A stretch of 6,496 nucleotides of DNA, taken from contig JAICSG010000239.1 of NCBI GenBank assembly GCA_025937035.1, positions 1 to 6,496 of the forward strand, given 5' to 3'. Position 1 is the stretch's first letter; each line of letters begins with the position of its first letter. The stretch comes from Thermoanaerobaculia bacterium (GTDB lineage Bacteria > Acidobacteriota > Thermoanaerobaculia > Multivoradales > UBA5704). The position numbers and the translations under genes were made by a program. This document shows, in pieces, positions 1 through 6,496 of the stretch. The notes under the pieces were generated by a model. It was not told where the DNA came from and did not search any database. It saw only the letters and a program-made list of their open reading frames with translations.

Positions 1-905
1 CCACCCAGGTGGCGCTGACCGGCCGCAACGAGGCCTACTACACCGACTACACCGGCTGCCCCCAGGAGATGATCTCGCTGGTCAAGTACGGCTACCTGTA
101 CCAGGGGCAGCGCTACTCCTGGCAGAAGCAGCGGCGAGGGGCCTCGGGGCTGGGATTGCCGCCCACGGCTTTCATCAACTTCCTCCAGAACCACGACCAG
201 GTGGCCAACTCGGCCCGCGGCGAGCGCTGCCACAAGCTCTCCTCCCCCGGCCGCTACCGGGCGCTCACCACCTTGCTGCTGCTGGGGCCCGGGACGCCGA
301 TGCTCTTCCAGGGGCAGGAATTCTGCGCCTCCAGCCCCTTCCTCTACTTCGCGGACCACAACCCGGAGCTGGCGGCGGCGGTGCGCGAGGGGCGGCTGGA
401 GTTCCTCGCCCAGTTCCCCAGCCTGGCCCTCCCCGAGACCCAGCGGCAAGTGCCCGACCCCGACTCCCCCGAGACCTTCGAACGCTGCAAGCTCGACCTC
501 GCCGAGCGCGAGCGGCACGCTCCGTGCTACGCCCTGCACCGCGACCTGCTGCGGCTGCGCCGGGAGGACCCGGTCTTCCGCGTGCAAGGGAAGGGATGGC
601 TCGACGGCGCGGTGCTGGGGACGGACGCCTTCTTGATCCGCTTCTTTGGAGATCGTTCCGAAAAAGCGGGGGGGGACCGCCTGCTGCTGGTGAACTTAGG
701 GGGCGATCTCGACCTGGAGCCGGTCCCCGAGCCGCTCCTGGCCCCCCTGACCGGGCTGTGCTGGGAGGTGCTCTGGTCGAGCGAGGACCCGCGCTACGGC
801 GGTGGCGGAGCGCCGCCGCCGGAGGACGAGGAAGGGTGCTGGCGGCTGCCCGGACAGGCCGCGGTGGTGATGCGGCTGGTCGCCGAAGGAGGAACGAAGA
901 GATGA
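1..905 (+). CDS. treZ: Malto-oligosyltrehalose trehalohydrolase (TreZ), C-terminal half, 5'-partial
   Basis: This enzyme hydrolyses the alpha-1,4 bond next to the terminal trehalose unit of maltooligosyltrehalose, releasing trehalose; it is the second step of the cytoplasmic TreY/TreZ pathway. The reading frame is open from the left edge (first full codon at base 3), and the GTG at base 9 is an internal valine, so the gene starts upstream. About 300 residues are visible, roughly half of a typical 560-600 residue TreZ. Seen: the GH13 region IV motif QNHDQV, whose Asp (bases 195-197) is the expected transition-state stabiliser, then GTPMLFQGQEF and SSPFLYFADH, which are characteristic of TreZ rather than of branching enzyme. 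A C-terminal beta domain (DUF3459-like) follows, with RLLLVNLGGDLDL, WSSEDPRYGG and LPGQAAVVM. The nucleophile and acid/base regions lie outside the window. The TGA stop overlaps the start of the next gene. Confidence 0.95.
   Translation, partial: TQVALTGRNEAYYTDYTGCPQEMISLVKYGYLYQGQRYSWQKQRRGASGLGLPPTAFINFLQNHDQVANSARGERCHKLSSPGRYRALTTLLLLGPGTPMLFQGQEFCASSPFLYFADHNPELAAAVREGRLEFLAQFPSLALPETQRQVPDPDSPETFERCKLDLAERERHAPCYALHRDLLRLRREDPVFRVQGKGWLDGAVLGTDAFLIRFFGDRSEKAGGDRLLLVNLGGDLDLEPVPEPLLAPLTGLCWEVLWSSEDPRYGGGGAPPPEDEEGCWRLPGQAAVVMRLVAEGGTKR
886..892 (+). promoter_or_regulatory. Shine-Dalgarno site for the debranching enzyme gene
   Basis: AAGGAGG lies 9 bases upstream of the ATG at 902. It is a near-perfect anti-16S match inside the last codons of treZ. 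It decides the start of the downstream gene at 902, against upstream in-frame starts such as 524 and the later in-frame ATG at 923. Confidence 0.85.
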
Positions 906-3055
906 TCGAGCTGGCCCGATCCATGCCCTGGCCCGAGCGGGACGCTCAAGGCCAGACCGATATTCCGCCCGAGCCCCAGGTGGAGTCGCTGCTGACCCGC
1001 GAGTGGCTGATCTCGAACGGCCTCGGGGGGTATGCCTCCGGGACCATTTCGGGCGTGCCCACCCGCCGCTATCACGGCCTGCTGGTGGCGGGCCTGCCGG
1101 CGCCGGTGGGGCGCACCTTCATGCTCGGCCAGATCGAGGAGGTGCTCCGCCTGCAGGACGGCACCATCGTCCGCCTGGGCGGCGAGCAGAAGGCCGGACA
1201 GCCGGCCATCGTCCCGGGCTCGCGGCATCTCCGGGAATTCCGGCTCGACTGGGGGCTCCCCGTCTGGACCTACGAGGCCGGCGGCTTCCGGCTGGAGAAG
1301 CGGGTCTTCCTCGGGCACCTCCAGAACACCGTCCATGTGATGTACCGGCTGGCAGGCGGGGACGGACGCCTGCGCCTGGAGCTCCATCCGACCCTACACT
1401 TCCGGCCCCACGACGCGCCGGTCTCCACCCCGCTCGGCGGCCCCTACTCGATGAATGCGATCGACCACCGCTATGAGTTCTGCTCCCCGTGGCCGAACCT
1501 CCCCTCGCTCCGGGTGTCGATCCAGGGGACCCACCCCTCCTTCACGGTGGCGCCGCGCACGATCGAGGGGGTCTACTACTGGATCGAGGACCGCCGCGGC
1601 TACGAGTCGGTGGGCGACCTCTGGTGCCCCGGCTTCTTCGGGATCGACCTGGAGGCCGGGGAGGACGACGCCTCGCTGGTGGCCTCGACCGAGTGCTGGG
1701 AGGTGGTAAAGGCGCTCAAGTCCCGCGAGGCGCTCTCCGCCGAGATGGAGCGCCGCCGGCGGCTGATCTACATCGCCGACCCGCGAGCCCATCAGGGGAC
1801 CGCCGCCGAGCTCGTGCTGGCCGCGGACGCCTTCGTGGTGACCCCCGGCCGCGCCGAGGACGCCGCCCGGGCCCACGCCTCGGGCGACGAGGCGCGCAGC
1901 ATCATCGCCGGCTATCACTGGTTCACCGACTGGGGGCGGGACACCATGATCAGCCTCGAGGGGCTGACCCTCACCACCGGCCGGCAGCTCGAGGCGGGGT
2001 ACATCCTGCGCACCTTCTCCCGCTACATCAAGGACGGGCTGATCCCCAACCTCTTCCCCGAGGGGGACCGCGAGGGGCTCTACCACACGGCGGACGCCAC
2101 CCTCTGGTTCTTCCACGCCCTCCACCGCTACTTCCAGGCCACGGGGGACCGCGAGACCCTGCGGCTCCTGCTGCCGAAGCTGATCGACATCGTGAATCAC
2201 CACCTCCAGGGGACCCGTTTCGGGATCGGGGTCGATCCGGAGGACGGGCTGCTCCGCCAGGGGGCGGAGGGGTATCAGCTCACCTGGATGGACGCCAAGG
2301 TGGACGGCTGGGTGGTGACGCCGCGGCGGGGCAAGGCGGTGGAGATCAACGCCCTCTGGTACAACGCCCTGCGGCTGCTGGAGGGGTGGGTGCGCCAGGA
2401 GATGCTCACCAAGCGGGAGGAGACCGCGGAGCACATCGCCCGCCACGCCCAGCGCTGCCAGGAGTCCTTCAACCGCCGCTTCTGGTACGCCGAGGGGGGT
2501 TATCTCTACGATGTGGTGGACGGCGTGGTGAACGACCAGCCCGGGGACGACCCCGCCTGCCGCCCCAACCAGATCTTCGCGATCTCGCTCGACCACCCGG
2601 TGCTCGACCCCTCGCGCTGGGAGCCGGTGCTGAAGGTGGTGACCGAGAAGCTCCTCACCCCCGTGGGACTGCGCTCGCTGTCTCCCGATCATCCGGACTA
2701 CAAGCCCACCTACGACGGCGACCTCCGCTCCCGCGACGCCGCCTACCATCAGGGGACGGTCTGGGCCTGGCTGATCGGCCCCTATGTCGATGCCTGGCTG
2801 CGGGTCCATCCCGGGGAGACCGAGAAGGCGAGGCAATTCCTGGCCGGCTTCGTGCCCCACCTCGGAGAGGCCTGCCTCGGCTCGATCAGCGAGATCTTCG
2901 ACGCCGAGAAGCCCTACACCCCGAGAGGCTGCGTCGCCCAGGCCTGGAGCGTGGCCGAGGTGCTCCGTTCCTGGGTGAAGACGGCGGGGACGGACGAGGT
3001 GGACCGGGAGGTGGGAGTGGTGCGGGAGGAGGAGGTCCTCACCCCGTCTCCATGA
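902..3055 (+). CDS. Bacterial-type glycogen debranching enzyme (amylo-alpha-1,6-glucosidase, GH133)
   Basis: A 717-residue cytoplasmic enzyme predicted to hydrolyse alpha-1,6 branch linkages of glycogen or branched malto-oligosaccharides. Residues from about 34 to 260 match the bacterial debranching N-terminal domain (EWLISNGLGGYASGT, then TRRYHGLLVA). Residues from about 310 to 700 form the (alpha/alpha)6 glucosidase domain: GYHWFTDWGRDTMIS (D343, D347), HTADATLWF (D398), TWMDAKVDGW (D464), GKAVEINALWYN (E481), AAYHQGTVWAW, and SEIFDAEKPYTPRGCVAQAWS (E664, plausible general base). All expected motifs are intact. Unlike eukaryotic debranching enzyme there is no fused 4-alpha-glucanotransferase part. 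The frame stays open upstream to 524, but the ATG at 902 is chosen because it has a strong ribosome site and the family homology begins after it; the upstream extension is Arg/Pro/Gly-rich shadow sequence of treZ. The ATGA overlap with treZ suggests translational coupling and a shared role in glycogen-to-trehalose flux. No gene symbol is certain: glgX and treX belong to the unrelated GH13 debranching family. Confidence 0.93.
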   Translation: MIELARSMPWPERDAQGQTDIPPEPQVESLLTREWLISNGLGGYASGTISGVPTRRYHGLLVAGLPAPVGRTFMLGQIEEVLRLQDGTIVRLGGEQKAGQPAIVPGSRHLREFRLDWGLPVWTYEAGGFRLEKRVFLGHLQNTVHVMYRLAGGDGRLRLELHPTLHFRPHDAPVSTPLGGPYSMNAIDHRYEFCSPWPNLPSLRVSIQGTHPSFTVAPRTIEGVYYWIEDRRGYESVGDLWCPGFFGIDLEAGEDDASLVASTECWEVVKALKSREALSAEMERRRRLIYIADPRAHQGTAAELVLAADAFVVTPGRAEDAARAHASGDEARSIIAGYHWFTDWGRDTMISLEGLTLTTGRQLEAGYILRTFSRYIKDGLIPNLFPEGDREGLYHTADATLWFFHALHRYFQATGDRETLRLLLPKLIDIVNHHLQGTRFGIGVDPEDGLLRQGAEGYQLTWMDAKVDGWVVTPRRGKAVEINALWYNALRLLEGWVRQEMLTKREETAEHIARHAQRCQESFNRRFWYAEGGYLYDVVDGVVNDQPGDDPACRPNQIFAISLDHPVLDPSRWEPVLKVVTEKLLTPVGLRSLSPDHPDYKPTYDGDLRSRDAAYHQGTVWAWLIGPYVDAWLRVHPGETEKARQFLAGFVPHLGEACLGSISEIFDAEKPYTPRGCVAQAWSVAEVLRSWVKTAGTDEVDREVGVVREEEVLTPSP
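3039..3055. other. 17-bp tail-to-tail overlap of convergent genes
   Basis: The + strand debranching gene ends with TGA at 3053-3055, and the - strand glycosyltransferase ends with TGA (read as tca at 3039-3041). The last five to six codons of each gene therefore share the same bases on opposite strands. No hairpin followed by a T-run is visible on either strand around the junction, so termination must occur inside the opposing gene or depend on Rho. Confidence 0.85.
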
Positions 3056-4358
3056 TCTCCCCCAGCTCCGCCCGACGCAGCGGCAGATCCTCCGGCAGCC
3101 AGGCCTGGAACCCGGGGCTGGCGAACAGCTCCCGGTCTCCCGGATAGGTGGGCACGAGATAAACCGGAAACCGCTCGAAAATTTCACGATCGGGCCGCTT
3201 CCGGCGTCTCTGTACCGAGGCCCGCGTGGCGGCGCCGCCGTCCAGGTGGCCGGTGAGCCAGTGGAGGGCGCGGAATTGGGCGACCGTCCGCTCGTCGGTG
3301 AGACGGGGACCGTCCGGCGTCGCGTCGGGGGGTGAAGGGGCGATCCCCAGCTTGCGCAGGCCCCGGCGGAGGAAATCCCTCGGGCCGTACCCCTTCCAAC
3401 GGATCTTGAATCCCTCCCAGGTAGTGGCAGGAGGCAATTCCAGGATGGGACGAGGGACGGGACTGGGTCCGGTATTGGCGATGTGGCCGGCGTAGGGGTC
3501 GATCCGCAGGGTGTCCATGCCGGGATTGGCCAGGAGGAGGGCCTGGGTGCGGGAGAGCAGGGTGAGCATCACCGCCGGCAGGATCTTCTCCCACAGGCCG
3601 TCCTCGTAGTTCTTGTAGGCCGTCAGGAAGGCGTTGCGCTCGAAGAGGAAGCCCCGGTTGTAAAGCCCCAGCAGGTCGCTGGTGGCGCTGGAGCGGTGAT
3701 GCACCACCGCGCCCGGCGCGAAGACTATGCGCTCGCCCCCGGACCACAGGCGCCAGCCGAGGTCGACGTCCTCCAGGTAGGCGAAGTAGCTCTCGTCGAA
3801 GCCGCCGGCCTCCAGGAAGGAGGCGCGGCGGACCAGCAGGTTGCCGCCGCAGGCGAAGGGGAGCTCCTCCCCCGCCGCCGGCACCCGTGCCGTCTTAAGC
3901 GGACGGCGGAAGTCGAGCTGGAAGGCGTGGCCGTCGAAGGTCATCAGGCCGCGGCCGAAGTCGAGGCGCTCCCCCTTCCAGTCCACGATCTTGCCGGAGA
4001 CGGCGGCCACGTCCGGCGGGGCCGCGGCCAGACACTCCACCAGCGCGCCCAGCCAGCCCGGCTCGGGACGGGTGTCGTTGTTCAGCAGAGCCAGGGCATC
4101 GCCGTCCGCCTCCCGGGCCAGGCGGTTGTTGCCGCCGCAGAAGCCGAGGTTGACCGGGCTCTCGATCAGGCGGACCCGGCGGTCGCTCCCCCAGCGCTCG
4201 CGCATCCAGGCGGCGGTGCCGTCGGTCGAGCCGTTGTCGAGGACCAGGATCTCCCAGGGGACTCCCAGGTCCTGCTGGACGGCGAGCGCCTCCAGGCAGG
4301 TCTCCAGGTGCTGGCGGCCGTTCCAGGAGAGGATGGCCACGGTGACCTTGCGGATCAT
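3039..4358 (-). CDS. Glycosyltransferase family 2, rhamnosyltransferase-like, with C-terminal extension
   Basis: A 439-residue GT-A fold enzyme predicted to transfer a sugar from a nucleotide donor onto a growing surface glycan at the cytoplasmic membrane face. Seen in order: VTVAILSWNGRQHL (residues 5-18, first strand and nucleotide-binding loop), DNGSTDGT (41-48), ESPVNLGFCGGNN (66-78), LLNNDTRPEPGW (91-102, in which NND stands at the usual DXD metal site), GGNLLVRR (171-178), FDESYFAYLEDVDLGWRL (187-204, with ED 196-197 the likely catalytic base region) and HHRSSAT (220-226). This motif set resembles the RfbF/WbbL-type GT2 group, but donor and acceptor cannot be read from sequence. After about residue 240 comes roughly 200 residues of extension, partly hydrophobic at 259-277 and basic around 384-391 (QRRRKRPD), with no domain I recognise. 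The start codon overlaps the stop of the preceding GT4-like gene (ATGA) and has a good ribosome site. Confidence 0.9.
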   Translation of the reverse strand: MIRKVTVAILSWNGRQHLETCLEALAVQQDLGVPWEILVLDNGSTDGTAAWMRERWGSDRRVRLIESPVNLGFCGGNNRLAREADGDALALLNNDTRPEPGWLGALVECLAAAPPDVAAVSGKIVDWKGERLDFGRGLMTFDGHAFQLDFRRPLKTARVPAAGEELPFACGGNLLVRRASFLEAGGFDESYFAYLEDVDLGWRLWSGGERIVFAPGAVVHHRSSATSDLLGLYNRGFLFERNAFLTAYKNYEDGLWEKILPAVMLTLLSRTQALLLANPGMDTLRIDPYAGHIANTGPSPVPRPILELPPATTWEGFKIRWKGYGPRDFLRRGLRKLGIAPSPPDATPDGPRLTDERTVAQFRALHWLTGHLDGGAATRASVQRRRKRPDREIFERFPVYLVPTYPGDRELFASPGFQAWLPEDLPLRRAELGEIMETG

Positions 4359-5617
4359 GCCAGCCTCCCCCGCCAGACGCGGAGCTTGCGGCGCAGGCGG
4401 AAGGCTAGGCGGTCCGGCGGGGCCACGGTGGCCGGGCGCTGGCCGAAGCGGTCCTTGGTCTCATCCCGCCAGGGCTCGCGGCAGAAGCGGACGAGCGGCG
4501 CCAGCACCCGGTCCCAGTGGAAGGCGGCGACCAGCTCGCGAGCACCGGCCTGGCGGCCGGCGGGGGCGTCCAGGGCTTCGGCAAGGGTGCGCTCCAGGGC
4601 CGGGGCATCGCCAGGCGGGGCGATCCAGCCGGCGCGGTGCTTGGTGAGGAGGCGGCTCATGGCTCCCCCCTCGCTGGTCACCACCGGGCAGCCGGCGGCG
4701 AGGGCGTCGAGGAAGCGGGTGCGGAGGGAGAGGCGGGTCTCCAGGCTGGGCCGGTGGGGCGCCACCAGGAGGTCGACGTCGCGCAGCAGGTCGTACCGCC
4801 GCTCGGCCGGCACCCAGTCGTGGACCAGGACGCGGCTCCCCCACCAGCCGAGGGCGCGGCAGCGGGCCTCCACCTCATTGAACAGGCGCTGCGGCGTGCT
4901 CTCCGGGTTGGGGTTGCGGATCAGCAACAGGGTCCACGGCCGGTCGAGAGCCGCCAGGGCGTCGAGGAGGGTCCAGGGGTCGTACCAGTCGTAGAGGCCG
5001 CCGAAGAGGAGCCTGCGCTCATCCGTCGCGCGAGGCGGCAGGATGGGACGGTGTGGAGGGAGGTCGTCCGGCACGCCGAAGGGGACAGGGGCGATCAGGG
5101 TGGCGAGATCGGGATCGCCGGCGATCCGCTCGGGGTTGACCCGGCCGACGGCGGCGAGGAAGCCCAGGTAGAAGGTCCGCTGCTCCTCGGAGGAGCAGAG
5201 GAAGAAGTCCCCCCGGGACATCTGGAGCACCCAGGTCGCGTGGTCGTTGCGGTAGGGATCGAGCCCCAGCGTCCCGTGATAGGCGAAGTTCTCGATCAGC
5301 CAGGGATCATAGAGGTCGATCGCCACCGGCAGGTTGGGCATCTCCAGGACCAGATCGTTGGCGAGCTGACCCTGGGCCACGGCGGCTTGGCAGTCTCCGA
5401 GGATGGCCGCGAGCCGCCCGCGCTCGAAGGGGCGGACCTCGATTGTCCCCACAGAAGCGAGCCCCAGCGCCGCCGTCTCCTCCGGCGCCGCGGGGGAGAT
5501 CAGCACCACCTCGACCCCTTGGGCCGGCAGCCGGCGGGCGAATTCGAGATAGCGGATGCCGATCCCCGCCATGAGGGGGCGGATGGGCTCACTGGAGAGG
5601 AGGGCGATGCGGGTCAT
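4355..5617 (-). CDS. Glycosyltransferase, GT-B fold, family 4-like
   Basis: A 420-residue enzyme with two Rossmann-like halves, predicted to act in surface polysaccharide or glycoconjugate synthesis. Seen: N-terminal strand RIALLSSE followed by a glycine loop MAGIGIRYLEFARRL (residues 16-30), VAIDLYDPW (98-106), CSSEEQRTFYLG (141-152), PFGVPDD (179-185) at the linker, LLFGGLYDWYDPWTLLDAL (203-221) opening the C-terminal half, HDWVP (266-270), and DALAAGCPVVTSEGG (304-318) of the donor-binding half. The EX7E motif usual in GT4 is not present in standard form: the second Glu position is Asp304 and neither Glu is at the expected place. The start at 5617 is preferred over Met16 because it includes the first strand. 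It directly abuts the TAG stop of the upstream gene, with only a weak GGTGG 12 bases upstream, so it probably relies on translational coupling. Sugar specificity is unknown. Confidence 0.88.
   Translation of the reverse strand: MTRIALLSSEPIRPLMAGIGIRYLEFARRLPAQGVEVVLISPAAPEETAALGLASVGTIEVRPFERGRLAAILGDCQAAVAQGQLANDLVLEMPNLPVAIDLYDPWLIENFAYHGTLGLDPYRNDHATWVLQMSRGDFFLCSSEEQRTFYLGFLAAVGRVNPERIAGDPDLATLIAPVPFGVPDDLPPHRPILPPRATDERRLLFGGLYDWYDPWTLLDALAALDRPWTLLLIRNPNPESTPQRLFNEVEARCRALGWWGSRVLVHDWVPAERRYDLLRDVDLLVAPHRPSLETRLSLRTRFLDALAAGCPVVTSEGGAMSRLLTKHRAGWIAPPGDAPALERTLAEALDAPAGRQAGARELVAAFHWDRVLAPLVRFCREPWRDETKDRFGQRPATVAPPDRLAFRLRRKLRVWRGRLA
4364..4371 (-). promoter_or_regulatory. Shine-Dalgarno site for the GT2 gene starting at 4358
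   Basis: Read on the - strand, GGGGGAGG lies 5 bases upstream of the ATG at 4358-4356, within the final codons of the upstream glycosyltransferase. It supports this start and, with the ATGA overlap, coupled translation. Confidence 0.7.
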
Positions 5618-6496
5618 CTATCTACGCTGCCACCACTGATGCACCCGCCAGGCGCGGGTCGCTTCCATCTCCCGGATGATCCCGTTGAGACGCTCGATCT
5701 CCGCATACGTACGAGCGAGGTGGGCCGTCTGGTCGTCCACGGCGGCGCGGAGCTTCCCCTCCTCGCCGTAGAGGCGCTGGATCTCCCCCCGGCTGTCCTC
5801 CTGGAGCCGGGCGTGCTCGTCCTTGAGAATGGCCAGCTCGCCATTAAGGGCGTGATAGCGGTCCTCCCAGAGGAAGCGCTCGCGGGTCATGGCCTGGTGG
5901 TCCTGGGCCGCGGCGGCGAAATCGGTCCGCAGGCTGGCGAGGTCCTGGCGGGCCGCGGACCGCTCCTCGCGCTCGGCCACCAGCTCGGCCCGCAGGGTGT
6001 CCACGGCGCGGGCCAACACGGCCGGGGTGAGGCTCCCGGCGTGCTTGGCCAAGACCCGCGCCTTGACCTCCAGGAAGTCGGCGCGCTCGCGGGGCCTCTC
6101 GCCGAAGATGTGGTGCGCTCCCCCCCTAAAATGCCGGTACTCGCAGGTGACCTGAGCGAGATGGTGGAACGGGGTGAGGCCGGAGAGACGGATCAGGAAG
6201 TCCCAGTCCTCGAAGAACGGCAGCGTGGGGTCGAAGGGGCCGGCCTCGGCGAACAGCCCGCGCTCGATCAGCAGGGTGTTGAAGGGGATGTAGTTGTCGA
6301 CCAGCAGGACGTCGCGGTCGAAGTCGCGGCTGTAGGGGAGGCGGCGCTCCCGGCAGACCCACCCATCCCCGTCCAGCTCGTAGGCGGCCACCGCCGCGTC
6401 GGTGTAGGCCACGCGCACGCCGGCCGCCGAGACCAGACCGGCCAGGGTGGCCAGGTGCTCGGGGGCGGCCAGATCGTCGTCGTCCAGGAAGGCCAC
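5618..6496 (-). CDS. Glycosyltransferase family 2 with long C-terminal coiled coil, N-terminus off the window
   Basis: The gene enters at the right edge; the GTG codon at 6496-6494 is an internal valine of AFLDDDDLAAPEHL, the GT2 DXD metal/nucleotide site (Asp codons 6484-6473), so roughly the first 80-100 residues of the catalytic domain, or more, are missing. Of the 292 visible residues, 1-125 complete a GT-A domain: YIPFNTLLIERGLF (69-82), FDPTLPFFEDWDFLIRLS (88-105, with the ED pair expected of GT2 catalytic bases) and CEYRHF (118-123). Residues about 160-278 form a charged, Glu/Arg/Ala/Leu-rich helix with heptad-like spacing, predicted coiled coil (bases about 5663-6019). The protein ends in MEATRAWRVHQWWQRR, a basic aromatic tail like those I recall from several polysaccharide-locus glycosyltransferases. 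It is first in the visible operon direction and its TAG stop touches the next ATG. It probably builds surface glycan; the sugar is unknown. Confidence 0.88.
   Translation of the reverse strand: MAFLDDDDLAAPEHLATLAGLVSAAGVRVAYTDAAVAAYELDGDGWVCRERRLPYSRDFDRDVLLVDNYIPFNTLLIERGLFAEAGPFDPTLPFFEDWDFLIRLSGLTPFHHLAQVTCEYRHFRGGAHHIFGERPRERADFLEVKARVLAKHAGSLTPAVLARAVDTLRAELVAEREERSAARQDLASLRTDFAAAAQDHQAMTRERFLWEDRYHALNGELAILKDEHARLQEDSRGEIQRLYGEEGKLRAAVDDQTAHLARTYAEIERLNGIIREMEATRAWRVHQWWQRR

Noticed and set aside
668..675. A run of eight G in treZ as a possible phase-variable tract
   Set aside because: The reading frame is intact and matches the family on both sides, and such runs are expected at this GC content; nothing else suggests switching.
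524..901. An in-frame N-terminal extension of the debranching enzyme
   Set aside because: It overlaps treZ almost entirely, is Arg/Pro/Gly-rich, and the strong ribosome site points to the ATG at 902.
3099..3108. The 10-bp palindrome ccaggcctgg near the convergent junction as a terminator stem
   Set aside because: Too short, with no loop and no T-tract, and it lies within the GT2 coding sequence.
1394..3187. A 597-codon open frame on the - strand antisense to the debranching gene
   Set aside because: It is a GC-driven shadow: the composition is Gly/Pro/Val/His/Arg-rich with no domain pattern, while the + strand carries clear GH133 motifs.
3483..4994. A 503-codon open frame on the + strand across the two glycosyltransferases
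   Set aside because: Low-complexity Ala/Gly/Arg/Gln-rich translation spanning two real - strand genes and their junction; no recognisable motif.
5180..5198. A 9-bp inverted repeat around a single G, possible operator or hairpin
   Set aside because: It falls inside the GT4-like gene and arises from the Ser-Ser-Glu-Glu-Gln codons; no T-run or promoter context is present.

Overview
The window is 6.5 kb of high-GC bacterial chromosome (roughly two thirds G+C or more by eye), coded almost end to end. It holds five protein genes in two convergent groups: two on the + strand and three on the - strand. Both outer genes run off the window. I see no tRNA, rRNA, CRISPR array, insertion sequence or intergenic gap. 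Composition looks even across the junction between the groups, so nothing suggests recent transfer. The gene content (trehalose synthesis from glycogen, a GH133 debranching enzyme, polysaccharide-type glycosyltransferases) and the high GC fit a free-living bacterium with an elaborate envelope, such as an Acidobacteriota or deltaproteobacterial-type lineage. That placement is a guess; the window has no phylogenetic marker.

Left part (1-3055, + strand): storage-carbohydrate metabolism. The C-terminal half of malto-oligosyltrehalose trehalohydrolase (TreZ) is followed, with an ATGA stop/start overlap and a strong ribosome binding site, by a complete bacterial-type glycogen debranching enzyme (amylo-alpha-1,6-glucosidase, GH133). 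Together they suggest a TreY/TreZ-type route in which debranched alpha-1,4-glucan is turned into trehalose. The partner TreY would be expected upstream, outside the window.

Right part (3039-6496, - strand): a tight run of three glycosyltransferase genes. In transcription order they are a GT2 enzyme with a long coiled-coil tail (N-terminus off the window), a GT-B fold family 4-type glycosyltransferase, and a second GT2 enzyme resembling rhamnosyltransferases. The first junction is TAG directly followed by ATG; the second is an ATGA overlap. This looks like part of a cell-surface polysaccharide or glycan assembly locus extending beyond base 6496.

The two groups meet tail to tail and their coding regions overlap by 17 bp, leaving no room for an intergenic terminator. 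I found no convincing sign of a wholly new system. The points most worth a second look are the GH133 enzyme coupled to TreZ, the coiled-coil GT2, the atypical EX7E site of the GT4-like enzyme, and the overlapping convergent junction.
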